Shown: piece by piece, positions 50,801-58,726 of the stretch | Numbering within the stretch: position 1 is the first letter of the stretch | Layout: each line of letters starts with the position of its first letter | NCBI GenBank assembly: GCA_013042915.1 | Contig: JABDPF010000033.1 | Coordinates: forward strand, 1-64,000 | Length of the DNA stretch: 64,000 nucleotides | Source of the DNA: Lysobacterales bacterium | GTDB taxonomy: Bacteria > Pseudomonadota > Gammaproteobacteria > Xanthomonadales > SZUA-36 | Direction of reading: 5' to 3' | Made by a program: the position numbers and the translations under genes | Notes under the pieces: model-generated | What the model was told of the DNA's origin: nothing | The model's input: only the letters and a program-made list of their open reading frames with translations | Database searches by the model: none

Positions 50801-51110
50801 GGACAATTGCCGCCTGGCCGTGGCGCCGGTGCGCTACGGCGCCGGCATCAAGGGCAAGGTCAACATGAGCATGGCCCGCGGCCAACCGGTCGTCGCCTCC
50901 CCGATGGCGGTCGAAGGCATGTTCGCCGAACCGGGCCGGGACGTTATCGTGGCCGAAACACCCGAAGAATTCGCCGACGCCGTGGTAAAAATCTACCAAG
51001 ACGAAGCCCTCTGGAACCTTGTCTCGGCCTCCGGCCAGGAAAACGTCAACCGCTACTTCTCCGTCGAAACCGCCCGCCGCGGCCTGCAAGAGCTTCTGAG
51101 CACGCTTTAG
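47586..51110 (+). CDS. very large three-module glycosyltransferase (GT4 - coiled coil - GT2 - GT4)
   Basis: 1174 aa in this frame (GTG at 47586, or ATG at 47610). Module 1: GT4-like (LRLLVPGRIHDGKGRQLLLD about residue 168; PETFSYTLTEMLQLGIPVIA about 246). A charged coiled coil about 360-450, then the linker TSWKITKPLRFARRLL. Module 2: GT2 (VSIVIPVFNQWVYTT from about 542, DGWLDALLDTFEQFPD, YEDTDLAFRVRARGL about 727). Module 3: GT4-like (DAYTPEPDQDSGSVRLVYLL about 815; VAPVRYGAGIKGKV about 1080). Such proteins build O-antigen, S-layer or exopolysaccharide glycans; acceptors cannot be read from sequence. The N-terminal part of module 1 lies upstream in another frame. Confidence 0.85.
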   Translation: MQPAIRSTMEENAAYREVLAEIVQRHGVGRIIVSSLVGHSLDALNTGVPTIQVLHDFYPAWPLLGRHPGPYLRDNDVVDLAAALETHDVLPMLADLDASGWRALGQRWRKTVAGQGVRLAAPSQSVASLIKQIDPAWAGQHIEVIPHGLPELRGDGFIAPRAREDGKLRLLVPGRIHDGKGRQLLLDALPELTRYAHLYLVGADKYGEAFFGRSGVDVILQFDRDELRELLGSIGPHVAGLLSIVPETFSYTLTEMLQLGIPVIATRVGSLEERVRDGETGWLIEPTAEALVSQVRKLHGQQQAIDRVRQSLHQGELPGVGDMVARYRELCAALAGQPRGAWRPANLQMAQTAGEAGGRMQEAAAARALRREKNDLQDEVEKRTRWAEERERARYEEEQRRIRWVGELEAQLDETRRTYESELERQRGEHDEIVNTLQSMLANLQSDYDNVLASTSWKITKPLRFARRLLTNLSQAQAWNPLRWPLLISQASRTIRTRGLKGALIRAQLDRSKRYPDTTTTGGLPEIGDIEAPKRLPSSDDPVVSIVIPVFNQWVYTTACLSSLAQTRCRTRFEVIVVDDASSDGSFENLQQIEGVTAIRNDENLGFIGSCNRGAEHARGDFIVMLNNDTQVLDGWLDALLDTFEQFPDTGLAGARLVYPDGRLQEAGGIVFNDGSGWNYGKFDDPDRPEYRYTREVDYCSGACIALRAPLFRELDGFDGHYAPAYYEDTDLAFRVRARGLKVRVNANATVVHHEGVTSGTDEATGTKRYQAVNREKFLERWKDELAKHPDPIVNPDDRPEIRRARDHRLKGRVLVIDAYTPEPDQDSGSVRLVYLLKCFRDLGYGVTFMPDNQAFAGQYTLDLQKAGIEVAYNPWLRSLQHFFSEQGPELDLVMVSRHYVASKYVSLVRRHCPKARFLFDTVDLHYLREERLAELEDSLPLRRTAAQTRRSELGVINTSDATLVVSPVEKSVLEQAAPNARVHVISNVHEVVGSLKPWAERKDLYFVGGYQHPPNIDAAQWFVGSIWPLIRERLPGVTFHLIGSKAPDSIRALDGNGVKFQGFVESMEPWLDNCRLAVAPVRYGAGIKGKVNMSMARGQPVVASPMAVEGMFAEPGRDVIVAETPEEFADAVVKIYQDEALWNLVSASGQENVNRYFSVETARRGLQELLSTL

Positions 51111-51166
51111 TCGCACCTGTTTCCGGCAAGAGATTCTGAACTCTGAACGCGGCTCCGTACCGACAC

Positions 51167-51230
51167 GTAGGAGTCCCCTTGGGGCCGAACGTTTCGTAGA
51201 AATCCGGGTCGGCCCCAAGGGGCCTCCTAC
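51167..51230. repeat. long inverted repeat in the glycosyltransferase-relA gap
   Basis: Left arm 51167-51188 and right arm 51209-51230, 21 of 22 bp complementary, loop 20 nt. Ends are GTAGGAG/CTCCTAC, resembling the short GTAGGAG-type repeats common in Pseudomonas and Xanthomonas genomes. Between convergent genes; no T-run on either side, so a termination role is uncertain. Confidence 0.6.
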
Positions 51231-51267
51231 AGAAAACCACGTATTTGCACACCTCTGCCCAGGACCA

Positions 51268-51390
51268 GGCCGTGCTGCCGTATACCCCCTTCCAGGCGTG
51301 TATGAGCCCTGGATGGGCTCAGACCAAGCGATACAGGGATGTACGCCCTGCGAGAGCGTCCCCTGGAAGGGGGTATACGGCAGCACGGCC
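51268..51390 (+). repeat. long-stem structured element, copy 2
   Basis: Left arm 51268-51296 and right arm 51362-51390 are perfectly complementary over 29 bp. The 65-nt inner region has GAGCCC/GGGCTC with loop TGGAT (51304-51320) and TACA/TGTA with GGGA tetraloop, corresponding to the two inner hairpins of copy 1. It lies between the convergent glycosyltransferase and relA genes. The rest of 51111-51403 holds only the other inverted repeat. Confidence 0.75.
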
Positions 51391-51403
51391 GGGTTTTAAT
51401 GGG

Positions 51404-53620
51404 TCAGCCGGACGCCTGGCGCATGCGCCGGGCTTCGATCACGTTGGAAACGCTGCCCAGGCGGCTCAGAAGTTCGCTGAGCTGCTCGAAATCGCGGACG
51501 CGGACCTTCAGGTTGATCGCTACCTCGTCCAGCGCCTCGTCGAGCCGGCTGCGAATATCGGTGACCTGGGTTTCGGAGGCCGACAGCACCGTCGAGATGT
51601 CGCGGATCAGGTCACGGCGGTCATAGGCGCGGACCAGAATCTGTACCGAGTAGCTGGTGGCAGGCTTGGCGCCCCAGTTCACCTGCAAGAGCCGCGGGCT
51701 GTTTTCCGCCCGCCAGTGAACGACCTGGCCGCAGTCTTCACGGTGGATAGTCACGCCGCGGCCCTGCGTCACGTATCCGACAACCGGGTCGCCCGGAACC
51801 GGGTGACAGCAGCGGGCTATCGTTGTCATCAGGTTTCCAACCCCTTCGATCACGATATCGCCGGCGCGGTCCGTTATTTCTCCCCGCTGACGAACGGGCT
51901 GACGGGTCACCAGGTCTTCGGCCTGGGGTTCGACCTCGGCGGCCTTCTTGCGGGCGATCGCGCTGATCACCTGACCGGCGGTCAGTTCACCGTTGCCGAT
52001 CGCGACGTACAGGTCGTCCTGGCTGTTTTGATGAAACTTCTCGAGCATATCCGGCAACTCGGACAGGTCGGTACCCAGCTTGCGGCTTTCCGCCTCGAGG
52101 GCTTCGCGACCGGCCTGCAAGTTTTCGTCCCGGCTCTCGCGTTTGAACCACTGGCGCACTTTGGCGCGGGCGCGGGCGCCGTTGATGTAGCCCAGTTTCG
52201 GATTCAGCCAGTCGCGGCTCGGGTTAGGGTGCTTGGCGGTGAGGATCTCGACGCGCTCCCCGGTGCTCACCGCGTAAGTCAGCGGCACGATGCGCCCGTT
52301 GACCTTGGCGCCACGGCAGCGATGCCCAACCTCGGTGTGCACCTGGTAGGCGAAATCCAACACCGTGGACCCGAGCGACAGGTCCACCACCTGACCGCGC
52401 GGGGTGAGCACGTAGACGCGGTCCTCGCTGGTCGCCGAGCGGAAGCTGTCCAGCAGGCTCTCGTCGTCCAGGTCTTCGTCGGAGGAATCCAGCAGCTGGC
52501 GCATGATTGCGATCTTGTTGTCGAACGCCGGGTCGGTGGGGCCGCCTTCCTTGTAGCGCCAGTGCGCCGCCACACCGAGCTCGGCGTGTTCGTGCATTTC
52601 CTGGGTTCGAATCTGCACCTCGACGGCCTTGCCTTCGTGGTTCGCCACCGCGGTATGCAACGACTGGTAATTATTGCCCTTGGGCGTGGTGATGTAGTCG
52701 TCGAATTCGCCGGGGATGGGTTGCCACATGGTGTGCACCAAGCCCAGCGCGCTGTAACACGATGGCAAATCATCGACCAGGACCCGCACCGCGCGCACAT
52801 CGAATAACTGGTGGAAATCCAGACCTTTGCGCTGCATTTTTTTCCAAATGCTGTAAATGTGTTTCGCCCGCCCCTTGACCTCGGCCCGGATGCCGGCTTT
52901 CTCCAGCGCTTCTTGCAGCCGGGTGATGAAGCGCTTGATGAAGGCCTCACGCTCGGTGCGGTGCTCGGCCACCAGGTTGGCGATCTTGCGGTACTGCGTC
53001 GGTTCGAGATGGCGGAACGCCAGGTCCTCGAGTTCCCACTTGAGTTGCCAGATACCCAGCCGGTTGGCCAGCGGTGCGTGGATCAGCATGGTCTCGCGCG
53101 CACGGTGCTCTGCCAGCGTGGCATCCTCGGCGGCCTCGCGCAGCAGCACCAACTGCCAGGACAAATCGATCAACACGACGCGCACGTCCTTGATCAGCGC
53201 CAGCAGCAGGCGCCGCAGACCTTCGGCGCTGCGCTCCGTGCCCTCCAGTGGCTGACCGGACTCGTAATGCTTGAGCTTTTCCAGGTCCTCCACCTGGCGC
53301 CGCACGGCAGCCGGCAACGCAGCGACGATCGTGCGAATATCGGCGCCGTCCTGCTCTGCCACGAAGATCATCGCGCAGGAGATCGTGACGGGATCGGCCG
53401 AGAGGGCGTCCAGCGTCGTCAGCAATTCGCAGATTCTGCCGGTGGCGTGAGGGTCGAGCGCCCCCGCTTCGTGCAGGTCGTGCAAAAGCTTGACGCACAT
53501 GTCACTGGCAGGCCCGACCGATTCGCGGTACGCCGACAACCACCGCTTGAGATCGGGGTAGTCGCAGGGCTCTTTCCTTACGCTGGATCGCACTGCCGGT
53601 TTGTTGGCCTGAACGCTCAT
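51404..53620 (-). CDS. relA: (p)ppGpp synthetase RelA (synthetase-only type)
   Basis: 738 aa, RelA/SpoT architecture: pseudo-hydrolase domain (about residues 30-200), synthetase (about 240-370), TGS (about 405-465), and C-terminal ACT (about 660-738). The catalytic HD pair of hydrolases is missing (LSADPVTISCAMIFVAE at that position), and the synthetase has GEFDDYITTPKGNNYQSLHT, the EFDD form of RelA rather than the RFKD form of SpoT. Makes ppGpp at starved ribosomes. Lies 15 bp downstream of hrpA. Confidence 0.94.
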   Translation of the reverse strand: MSVQANKPAVRSSVRKEPCDYPDLKRWLSAYRESVGPASDMCVKLLHDLHEAGALDPHATGRICELLTTLDALSADPVTISCAMIFVAEQDGADIRTIVAALPAAVRRQVEDLEKLKHYESGQPLEGTERSAEGLRRLLLALIKDVRVVLIDLSWQLVLLREAAEDATLAEHRARETMLIHAPLANRLGIWQLKWELEDLAFRHLEPTQYRKIANLVAEHRTEREAFIKRFITRLQEALEKAGIRAEVKGRAKHIYSIWKKMQRKGLDFHQLFDVRAVRVLVDDLPSCYSALGLVHTMWQPIPGEFDDYITTPKGNNYQSLHTAVANHEGKAVEVQIRTQEMHEHAELGVAAHWRYKEGGPTDPAFDNKIAIMRQLLDSSDEDLDDESLLDSFRSATSEDRVYVLTPRGQVVDLSLGSTVLDFAYQVHTEVGHRCRGAKVNGRIVPLTYAVSTGERVEILTAKHPNPSRDWLNPKLGYINGARARAKVRQWFKRESRDENLQAGREALEAESRKLGTDLSELPDMLEKFHQNSQDDLYVAIGNGELTAGQVISAIARKKAAEVEPQAEDLVTRQPVRQRGEITDRAGDIVIEGVGNLMTTIARCCHPVPGDPVVGYVTQGRGVTIHREDCGQVVHWRAENSPRLLQVNWGAKPATSYSVQILVRAYDRRDLIRDISTVLSASETQVTDIRSRLDEALDEVAINLKVRVRDFEQLSELLSRLGSVSNVIEARRMRQASG

Positions 53621-53635
53621 GAGTTCGTCATTGTA

Positions 53636-56600
53636 TCAAGAACCGGTCGCCCGCCATGCCGCGGACAGCCGCTTGTCGGACACCTTTTCGGCCGTTCCGA
53701 GCTTCTGCGCGAAAACGGAAACGCGGTACTCCTCGACCAGCCAGCGGTAGCTGTCCATTGCCTGGTCGTACAGCTGCCCCGCCTCCAGCGCTTCCAGGTA
53801 ACGCGCCCACCAGGGCGAGATCAGCGCTTGGCGGGCGGCGTCCTTGGCGGGGTCCAGCTCAAGCTGATCGAGGCGCTCTCGCAGCGCCCTGAGGTAACGC
53901 GGATAGTGCTGCAGGCGACCCGGGAACAGATCCTGCAGGAATCCGGCGTAGAGCATGTCGTCGAGCTGGGTGCTGGTGTCGTGGTGAACGTCGGGCCGCG
54001 TCCTGGCCAGGCGGCTGACCCGCGGGGCCATCTCGCCGTAGAGCCCAAGAGCCTCGTTGAGCAACGCGGCATAGTCATTGGCGATCTTGCCGATCGATGT
54101 TCGCACCCGGTCGCACAAGGCGTCGAAAGCCGCTTCGTCTCGCACGCCGGTCACCTCGCCGGCTGCGTCCTCCAGGCTACGCAGGACCAGCGAGGCAGCC
54201 AAGCGCGCCGGGCTGTCGACGCTGCTCCAGGACATCTGCGCCCTGCGGTCGAGGCCGTGGTGTGAGGCCAGGTATTTCAGCTTGTCCGCCAGGCGAAAGC
54301 GCAGCAGGCGGATCACGCCTTCTGAATGAGCGTGCGCCGCTTCTTCCCAGGTATCGAACAAGCGCAGCCCGACACCCTTCTCCTGGTCGACCAGTGCCGG
54401 AAAAGCGACCGCTCCGCTGCCGGTCGTTACGCGGGCCTCGAGGGTCGTAAAGGCCCAATCGGTCTCGCCGTCACGGTTGTATGCCGCCCCCTGGCGATCC
54501 ATGAAGCGCCGCTGGGCTTTTCGGCCGAGCTGCTCCTGCAGTTCGTCCAGGTCACGGCTCCGTGCCAGGCACTCCCCTTCGCGATTTTCCACCCGCAGTA
54601 GAAAGCGGAAATGGGGATCGATGCGACGTTCGTCCAGCTCGGACATCGGTACCTCGAGTCCCGTCATGCGGTGAATCTCGGCCGACAAGGCCTCCAGCAT
54701 CGGTTGCCCCCCGTGCTCGCGGAGCACCTCGGCCAGGGCGTCTGCGAAGTTCGGAGCCGGGGTCAGCGAGCGCCGCATCGGCTTGGGCAACTGGCGAATG
54801 AGGGCCGTCAGCTTGTCGCGCAACAGGCCAGGGACCAGCCATTGCAGGCGCCCCGCGTCCAGCGTATTGAGCAGTTCCAGCGGCACCGTCAGCGTCACGC
54901 CGTCGTCATCGGCACCCGGCTCGAAATGGTAGCTGAGCGCAAAAAGTCGGCCACGGACTTGCAGTTCATCGGGGAACAGCTCTTGCGGCGCGCCGCCGGC
55001 GTCGTCCCTCATCAGCACGTCGTGCCCCAGGTACAGCAGCTCGCGATCGGATTGCCGAAGGCCGGACAACCAACGCTCGAAGCGCTTTGCGCCGGTGACC
55101 TCCTCGGGCACTCTTGCGTCGAAGAAATCGAACAGCACGCGCTCGTCGGCCAGCACGTCGCGCTTGCGCCGCTTGGCCTCCATGGCCTCGACCTCGGCGC
55201 GAATGCGTTCGTTGTGCTCGCGGAACGCGGCCCGGGTGTCCAACTCGCCCCGGACCAACGCCTCGGTGATGAAGATGCGGCGGGATTCCTCGCGGTCGAT
55301 GTCCTGGTAGCGAACCCGGCGTTTCTCCACGATCACCAGGCCATACATGGTGACCTGCTCCCAGGCCATCACGGCGCCGCGCTTGCGCGACCAGTGCGGG
55401 TCGAAATAGTGCCGCTTGAGCAGGTGGGCGCCCTTGTCCTCGACCCACTCCGGGCGGATCACGGCATTGATGCGTGCATAGGGACGCGTGGTCTCGACGA
55501 TCTCGGCCGCCATCAACCACTTGGGCTTCGCGCCAAACAGACCGGAACCCGGAAAGATGTAGAACGAGCGCGAACGCACGCCCGAGTAGCTGTTGTCTTC
55601 AGGATGCTTGAGCCCGACGTGGCTAAGCAGCCCGGTCAGCAGGCAGCGATGAACCGCGTCGTAACCGCCGTGCCTGCCGGACAGCTTGAGGCGGTCCTCG
55701 CGGGCCTGGCTGCGCAGTTGCTGGTACAGGTCAAACCATTCCAGCACCCGCTGCCAGTTCAGGAATTCGCGCCGGCAACGCTTGCGGAACTGGTTGCCCG
55801 AGATCGACTTGCGCAGTTTGCGCAGGTACTGCCAGAGCTTCAGCAGCGTTACGAAATCCGACTTGGGATCGGCGAAGCGCCCGTGCGCCTCGTCCGCCGC
55901 GGACTGCGCCTCGAGCGGCCGCTCTCGCGGGTCCTGGATACTGAGCGCAGCGGCCAACACCATCATGTCTTCCAGGCAGCCTTCGGCAGCGCCCTCCTCC
56001 ACTATCCGGGCCAGTCGGACGTCCATCGGCCAACGCGCCAGCCGGCGGCCCGTATCGGTGACACCGCGCTCACGGTCGAGCCCGCCCAGTTCAAACAACA
56101 GTTGGTAGGCATCGTTGATCATGCGGGGCGCCGGCTTGTCGACGAAGGGAAAGTCCTCGACCGAGCCCAGGTTCATGGTCAGCATGCGCAGGATCACCGA
56201 GGCCAGCGAGGTGCGCAGGATTTCCGGCTCGGTGAACTCGGGGCGGTTCTCGAAATCCTCCTCGCTGTAGAGCCGCACGCAGGTACCCGGGCCGAGTCGT
56301 CCGCAACGGCCGGCTCGCTGGCGCGCACTGGCCTGCGAGACGGGTTCGATCGGCAGACGCTGGATTCGGCTGCGGTGCCCGTATCGGCTGATGCGCGCCA
56401 ACCCCGAATCGATAACGAAGCGGATGCGCGGCACGGTCAGCGAGGTTTCCGCGACGTTGGTCGACAGAATGATGCGGCGTTTTTCGCCGGGGTGGAATAC
56501 GCGGCGCTGCTCGGCCGAGGACAGGCGTGAATAGAGCGGAAGGATGTCGGTGTTCCGCCCTCCCCGCGCGCCCCCTGCCCTGCCCAGGAAATCGGCGGCT

Positions 56601-57523
56601 TCGCGGATTTCACGCTCGCCCGACAAAAACACCAGGATGTCTCCGCGCGGGTCGGTACGGTTCAGCCGGCGCACTGCGTCGGCAATGCCCTGGTAGAGGT
56701 CGCGCCCGCCTCGGTCATCGCCCTCACCGTCGTTCGCCAAAGGCTGGTACACGATGTCGACGGGGTAGCCGCGACCAGACACTTCGATGACCGGGGCGTC
56801 GCTGAAGTGATTCGAAAATTTCCGGGTATCAATCGTGGCCGAGGTGACGATCAGCTTGAGGTCCGGTCGCTTCGGCAGCAGGGTTTTCAGGTAGCCGAGC
56901 AGAAAATCGATGTTCAGGCTGCGTTCGTGCGCCTCGTCGATGATGATCGTATCGTAAGCGTCGAGGAAGCGGTCACCGAGGGCCTCGGCCAGCAGGATGC
57001 CGTCGGTCATGAACTTGACGTAGCCGTCCGGGCTGGTCCTCTCTCGAAAACGCACCTGGTAGCCAACCACACTGCCCAGCTCGACCCCCAGTTCCTCGGC
57101 CACCCGGTCCGCCATGGCGCGCGCCGCGATGCGGCGCGGCTGCGTACAGCCGATCAGGCCGCGCACGCCCCGGGCGGCTTCCAGGCACATCTTCGGCAAC
57201 TGCGTGGTTTTTCCTGATCCCGTCTCGCCGGCCACGATGACCACCTGGTGCGCCGCGATGGCTTCGAGGATTTCCTCGCGGTGCGCCGTGATCGGCAGGT
57301 CCGGAGCGTAGCCGGGTGCGGGGGCCGAACGCGCGCGCTGTTTGACGCGGTTCCGTGACTGCGTGAAGCGCGACACCACCTGCTGCAATGCCTTGTCGAC
57401 CTGCTTGCCCTGCCCCAACTGGCGCGAAATCCCGGACAGCCGTTTGCGGCACCAGGCGGCATCCGCGCTCATGATCTCACCGAGCCGGGATCGCGTGTCG
57501 CGGATGAGGTTGGCGGCGTTCAT
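53636..57523 (-). CDS. hrpA: ATP-dependent RNA helicase HrpA
   Basis: 1295 aa DEAH-box helicase, as long as E. coli HrpA. Walker A GETGSGKTTQLPK (about residues 99-111), DEAH box (196-199, IIIDEAHERSLN), SAT motif VTSATIDT, RQRAGRCGRLGPG (motif VI), then HA2, OB-fold and the long C-terminal DUF3418. In E. coli HrpA resolves stalled, colliding ribosomes. An ATG at 57523 starts the family sequence. Divergent from the threonine aldolase gene. Confidence 0.96.
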   Translation of the reverse strand: MNAANLIRDTRSRLGEIMSADAAWCRKRLSGISRQLGQGKQVDKALQQVVSRFTQSRNRVKQRARSAPAPGYAPDLPITAHREEILEAIAAHQVVIVAGETGSGKTTQLPKMCLEAARGVRGLIGCTQPRRIAARAMADRVAEELGVELGSVVGYQVRFRERTSPDGYVKFMTDGILLAEALGDRFLDAYDTIIIDEAHERSLNIDFLLGYLKTLLPKRPDLKLIVTSATIDTRKFSNHFSDAPVIEVSGRGYPVDIVYQPLANDGEGDDRGGRDLYQGIADAVRRLNRTDPRGDILVFLSGEREIREAADFLGRAGGARGGRNTDILPLYSRLSSAEQRRVFHPGEKRRIILSTNVAETSLTVPRIRFVIDSGLARISRYGHRSRIQRLPIEPVSQASARQRAGRCGRLGPGTCVRLYSEEDFENRPEFTEPEILRTSLASVILRMLTMNLGSVEDFPFVDKPAPRMINDAYQLLFELGGLDRERGVTDTGRRLARWPMDVRLARIVEEGAAEGCLEDMMVLAAALSIQDPRERPLEAQSAADEAHGRFADPKSDFVTLLKLWQYLRKLRKSISGNQFRKRCRREFLNWQRVLEWFDLYQQLRSQAREDRLKLSGRHGGYDAVHRCLLTGLLSHVGLKHPEDNSYSGVRSRSFYIFPGSGLFGAKPKWLMAAEIVETTRPYARINAVIRPEWVEDKGAHLLKRHYFDPHWSRKRGAVMAWEQVTMYGLVIVEKRRVRYQDIDREESRRIFITEALVRGELDTRAAFREHNERIRAEVEAMEAKRRKRDVLADERVLFDFFDARVPEEVTGAKRFERWLSGLRQSDRELLYLGHDVLMRDDAGGAPQELFPDELQVRGRLFALSYHFEPGADDDGVTLTVPLELLNTLDAGRLQWLVPGLLRDKLTALIRQLPKPMRRSLTPAPNFADALAEVLREHGGQPMLEALSAEIHRMTGLEVPMSELDERRIDPHFRFLLRVENREGECLARSRDLDELQEQLGRKAQRRFMDRQGAAYNRDGETDWAFTTLEARVTTGSGAVAFPALVDQEKGVGLRLFDTWEEAAHAHSEGVIRLLRFRLADKLKYLASHHGLDRRAQMSWSSVDSPARLAASLVLRSLEDAAGEVTGVRDEAAFDALCDRVRTSIGKIANDYAALLNEALGLYGEMAPRVSRLARTRPDVHHDTSTQLDDMLYAGFLQDLFPGRLQHYPRYLRALRERLDQLELDPAKDAARQALISPWWARYLEALEAGQLYDQAMDSYRWLVEEYRVSVFAQKLGTAEKVSDKRLSAAWRATGS

Positions 57524-57664
57524 AGGCAGGGCATTATATCTTCGTAACGGCTCGAGGTATCACGAACTGAATTAAGGGAATGCTTGCAGGGCGACACCGG
57601 GGTGTATCGCGACCTTCCTCGCTGTTGCAGCAGATCAAGGCTTACGTTGGAGGGGGTGGAAAAC

Positions 57665-57670
57665 TATAAT
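57665..57670 (+). promoter_or_regulatory. -10 box of the threonine aldolase gene (predicted leaderless)
   Basis: A perfect TATAAT whose last base is 6 nt before the ATG at 57677, so the expected transcription start falls on the initiation codon. The -35 region (TTACGT at 57642-57647, 17-bp spacing) is weak. No Shine-Dalgarno can fit between. Confidence 0.5.
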
Positions 57671-57676
57671 GGCCGG

Positions 57677-58711
57677 ATGAATCTGAACTTCCGAAGCGAC
57701 AACGAATCACCCGCCGCCGACGCCATCGTGGCCGCCGTGGTGGAGGCCAATTCCGGTTCGGCATGGGCCTACGCGGACGACACCCTTTCGCAACAACTGG
57801 ACACGGCGTTCAGCGAGGTGTTCGAGACCGAAACGCGGGTGCTGCCGGTCAGCACCGGCACGGTGGCCAACAGCGTCGCCCTGGCGGCGGTCACGCCGCC
57901 CTGGGGCGCGGTGTATTGCCAGCAGCACGCGCACATCTACAACGACGAGGCCGGCGCCCCGGAGTTTTTCGGCAACGGTCTGCGGCTCGTGACGGTAGCC
58001 GGAGAGAACGGCCGCATCGATGCGACCGCACTGGAGCACGCGATGAAGGCCAACACCGGCCACGGCGTTCACAGTTACGCCGCCTCCGCGATCAGCCTGA
58101 CCCAGAGTACGGAGTGCGGGACGGTTTACACGCCAAAGCAGGTGGCCGCGCTGTGCGACATGGCCAGGGACCGGGGAATGGCCACGCACATGGACGGCGC
58201 GCGCTTCGGAAACGCGGTGGCCCGACTGGGCTGCAGCCCGGCCGACACCACCTGGCGCGCCGGTATCGAGATGCTGTCTTTCGGGGCCAGCAAAAACGGC
58301 TGCATGGCCGCCGAGGCCCTGTTGCTGTTCGGCCGCCACGAACTGCGGGATCACGCCGAGCGACTGCGTAAACGCTCGGGCCATCTGCTGAGCAAGATGC
58401 GCTACGTCTCAGCCCAGCTGCTGGCTTATCTAGAAGAGGACCGGTGGCTCGACATGGCGGCCAACGCCAACCGCCAGGCCGCGACCTTCGCGGCCGCCGT
58501 CGAGTCGCATGAGAGCGCCGAACTGGAATTTCCGGTCGAAGCGAACGAGGTATTCATGCGCTGGACCGCGGAGGGCTTTGACCACCTGGAACGCCACGGC
58601 GTCGAGTTCCTGAAGTGGCCCGGCCGCAACGACCTCGCCCGCTTCGTGTTCAGCCACTGCACCCGAGACGACCAAACCGCCGCCCTCTGCAAAGCGCTCA
58701 ATGCCCGTTAA
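57677..58711 (+). CDS. ltaE: low-specificity L-threonine aldolase
   Basis: PLP enzyme splitting L-threonine/allo-threonine to glycine and acetaldehyde. 344 aa. Substrate-binding LPVSTGTVANSVALA, cofactor-binding MDGARFGNAVARLG and PLP Lys206 in SFGASKNGCMAAEAL, closest to the Pseudomonas-type enzyme (FGGTKNG). The open frame runs 31 codons upstream, but MNLNFRSDNESPAADAI is the family start and sits under a TATAAT. Confidence 0.9.
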   Translation: MNLNFRSDNESPAADAIVAAVVEANSGSAWAYADDTLSQQLDTAFSEVFETETRVLPVSTGTVANSVALAAVTPPWGAVYCQQHAHIYNDEAGAPEFFGNGLRLVTVAGENGRIDATALEHAMKANTGHGVHSYAASAISLTQSTECGTVYTPKQVAALCDMARDRGMATHMDGARFGNAVARLGCSPADTTWRAGIEMLSFGASKNGCMAAEALLLFGRHELRDHAERLRKRSGHLLSKMRYVSAQLLAYLEEDRWLDMAANANRQAATFAAAVESHESAELEFPVEANEVFMRWTAEGFDHLERHGVEFLKWPGRNDLARFVFSHCTRDDQTAALCKALNAR

Positions 58712-58726
58712 AGCGTAAGAGCCCCA

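Noticed and set aside
49611-51386. 591-codon open frame opposite the glycosyltransferase, running into the repeat region
   Set aside because: Opposite-strand shadow; its start reads through the structured repeat (PFQGTLSQGV), a sign of artefact rather than a gene.
54611-56530. 639-codon open frame on the strand opposite hrpA
   Set aside because: Shadow of the high-GC hrpA codons; His/Arg/Leu-rich with no motif, whereas the other strand encodes all DEAH helicase motifs across the whole span.
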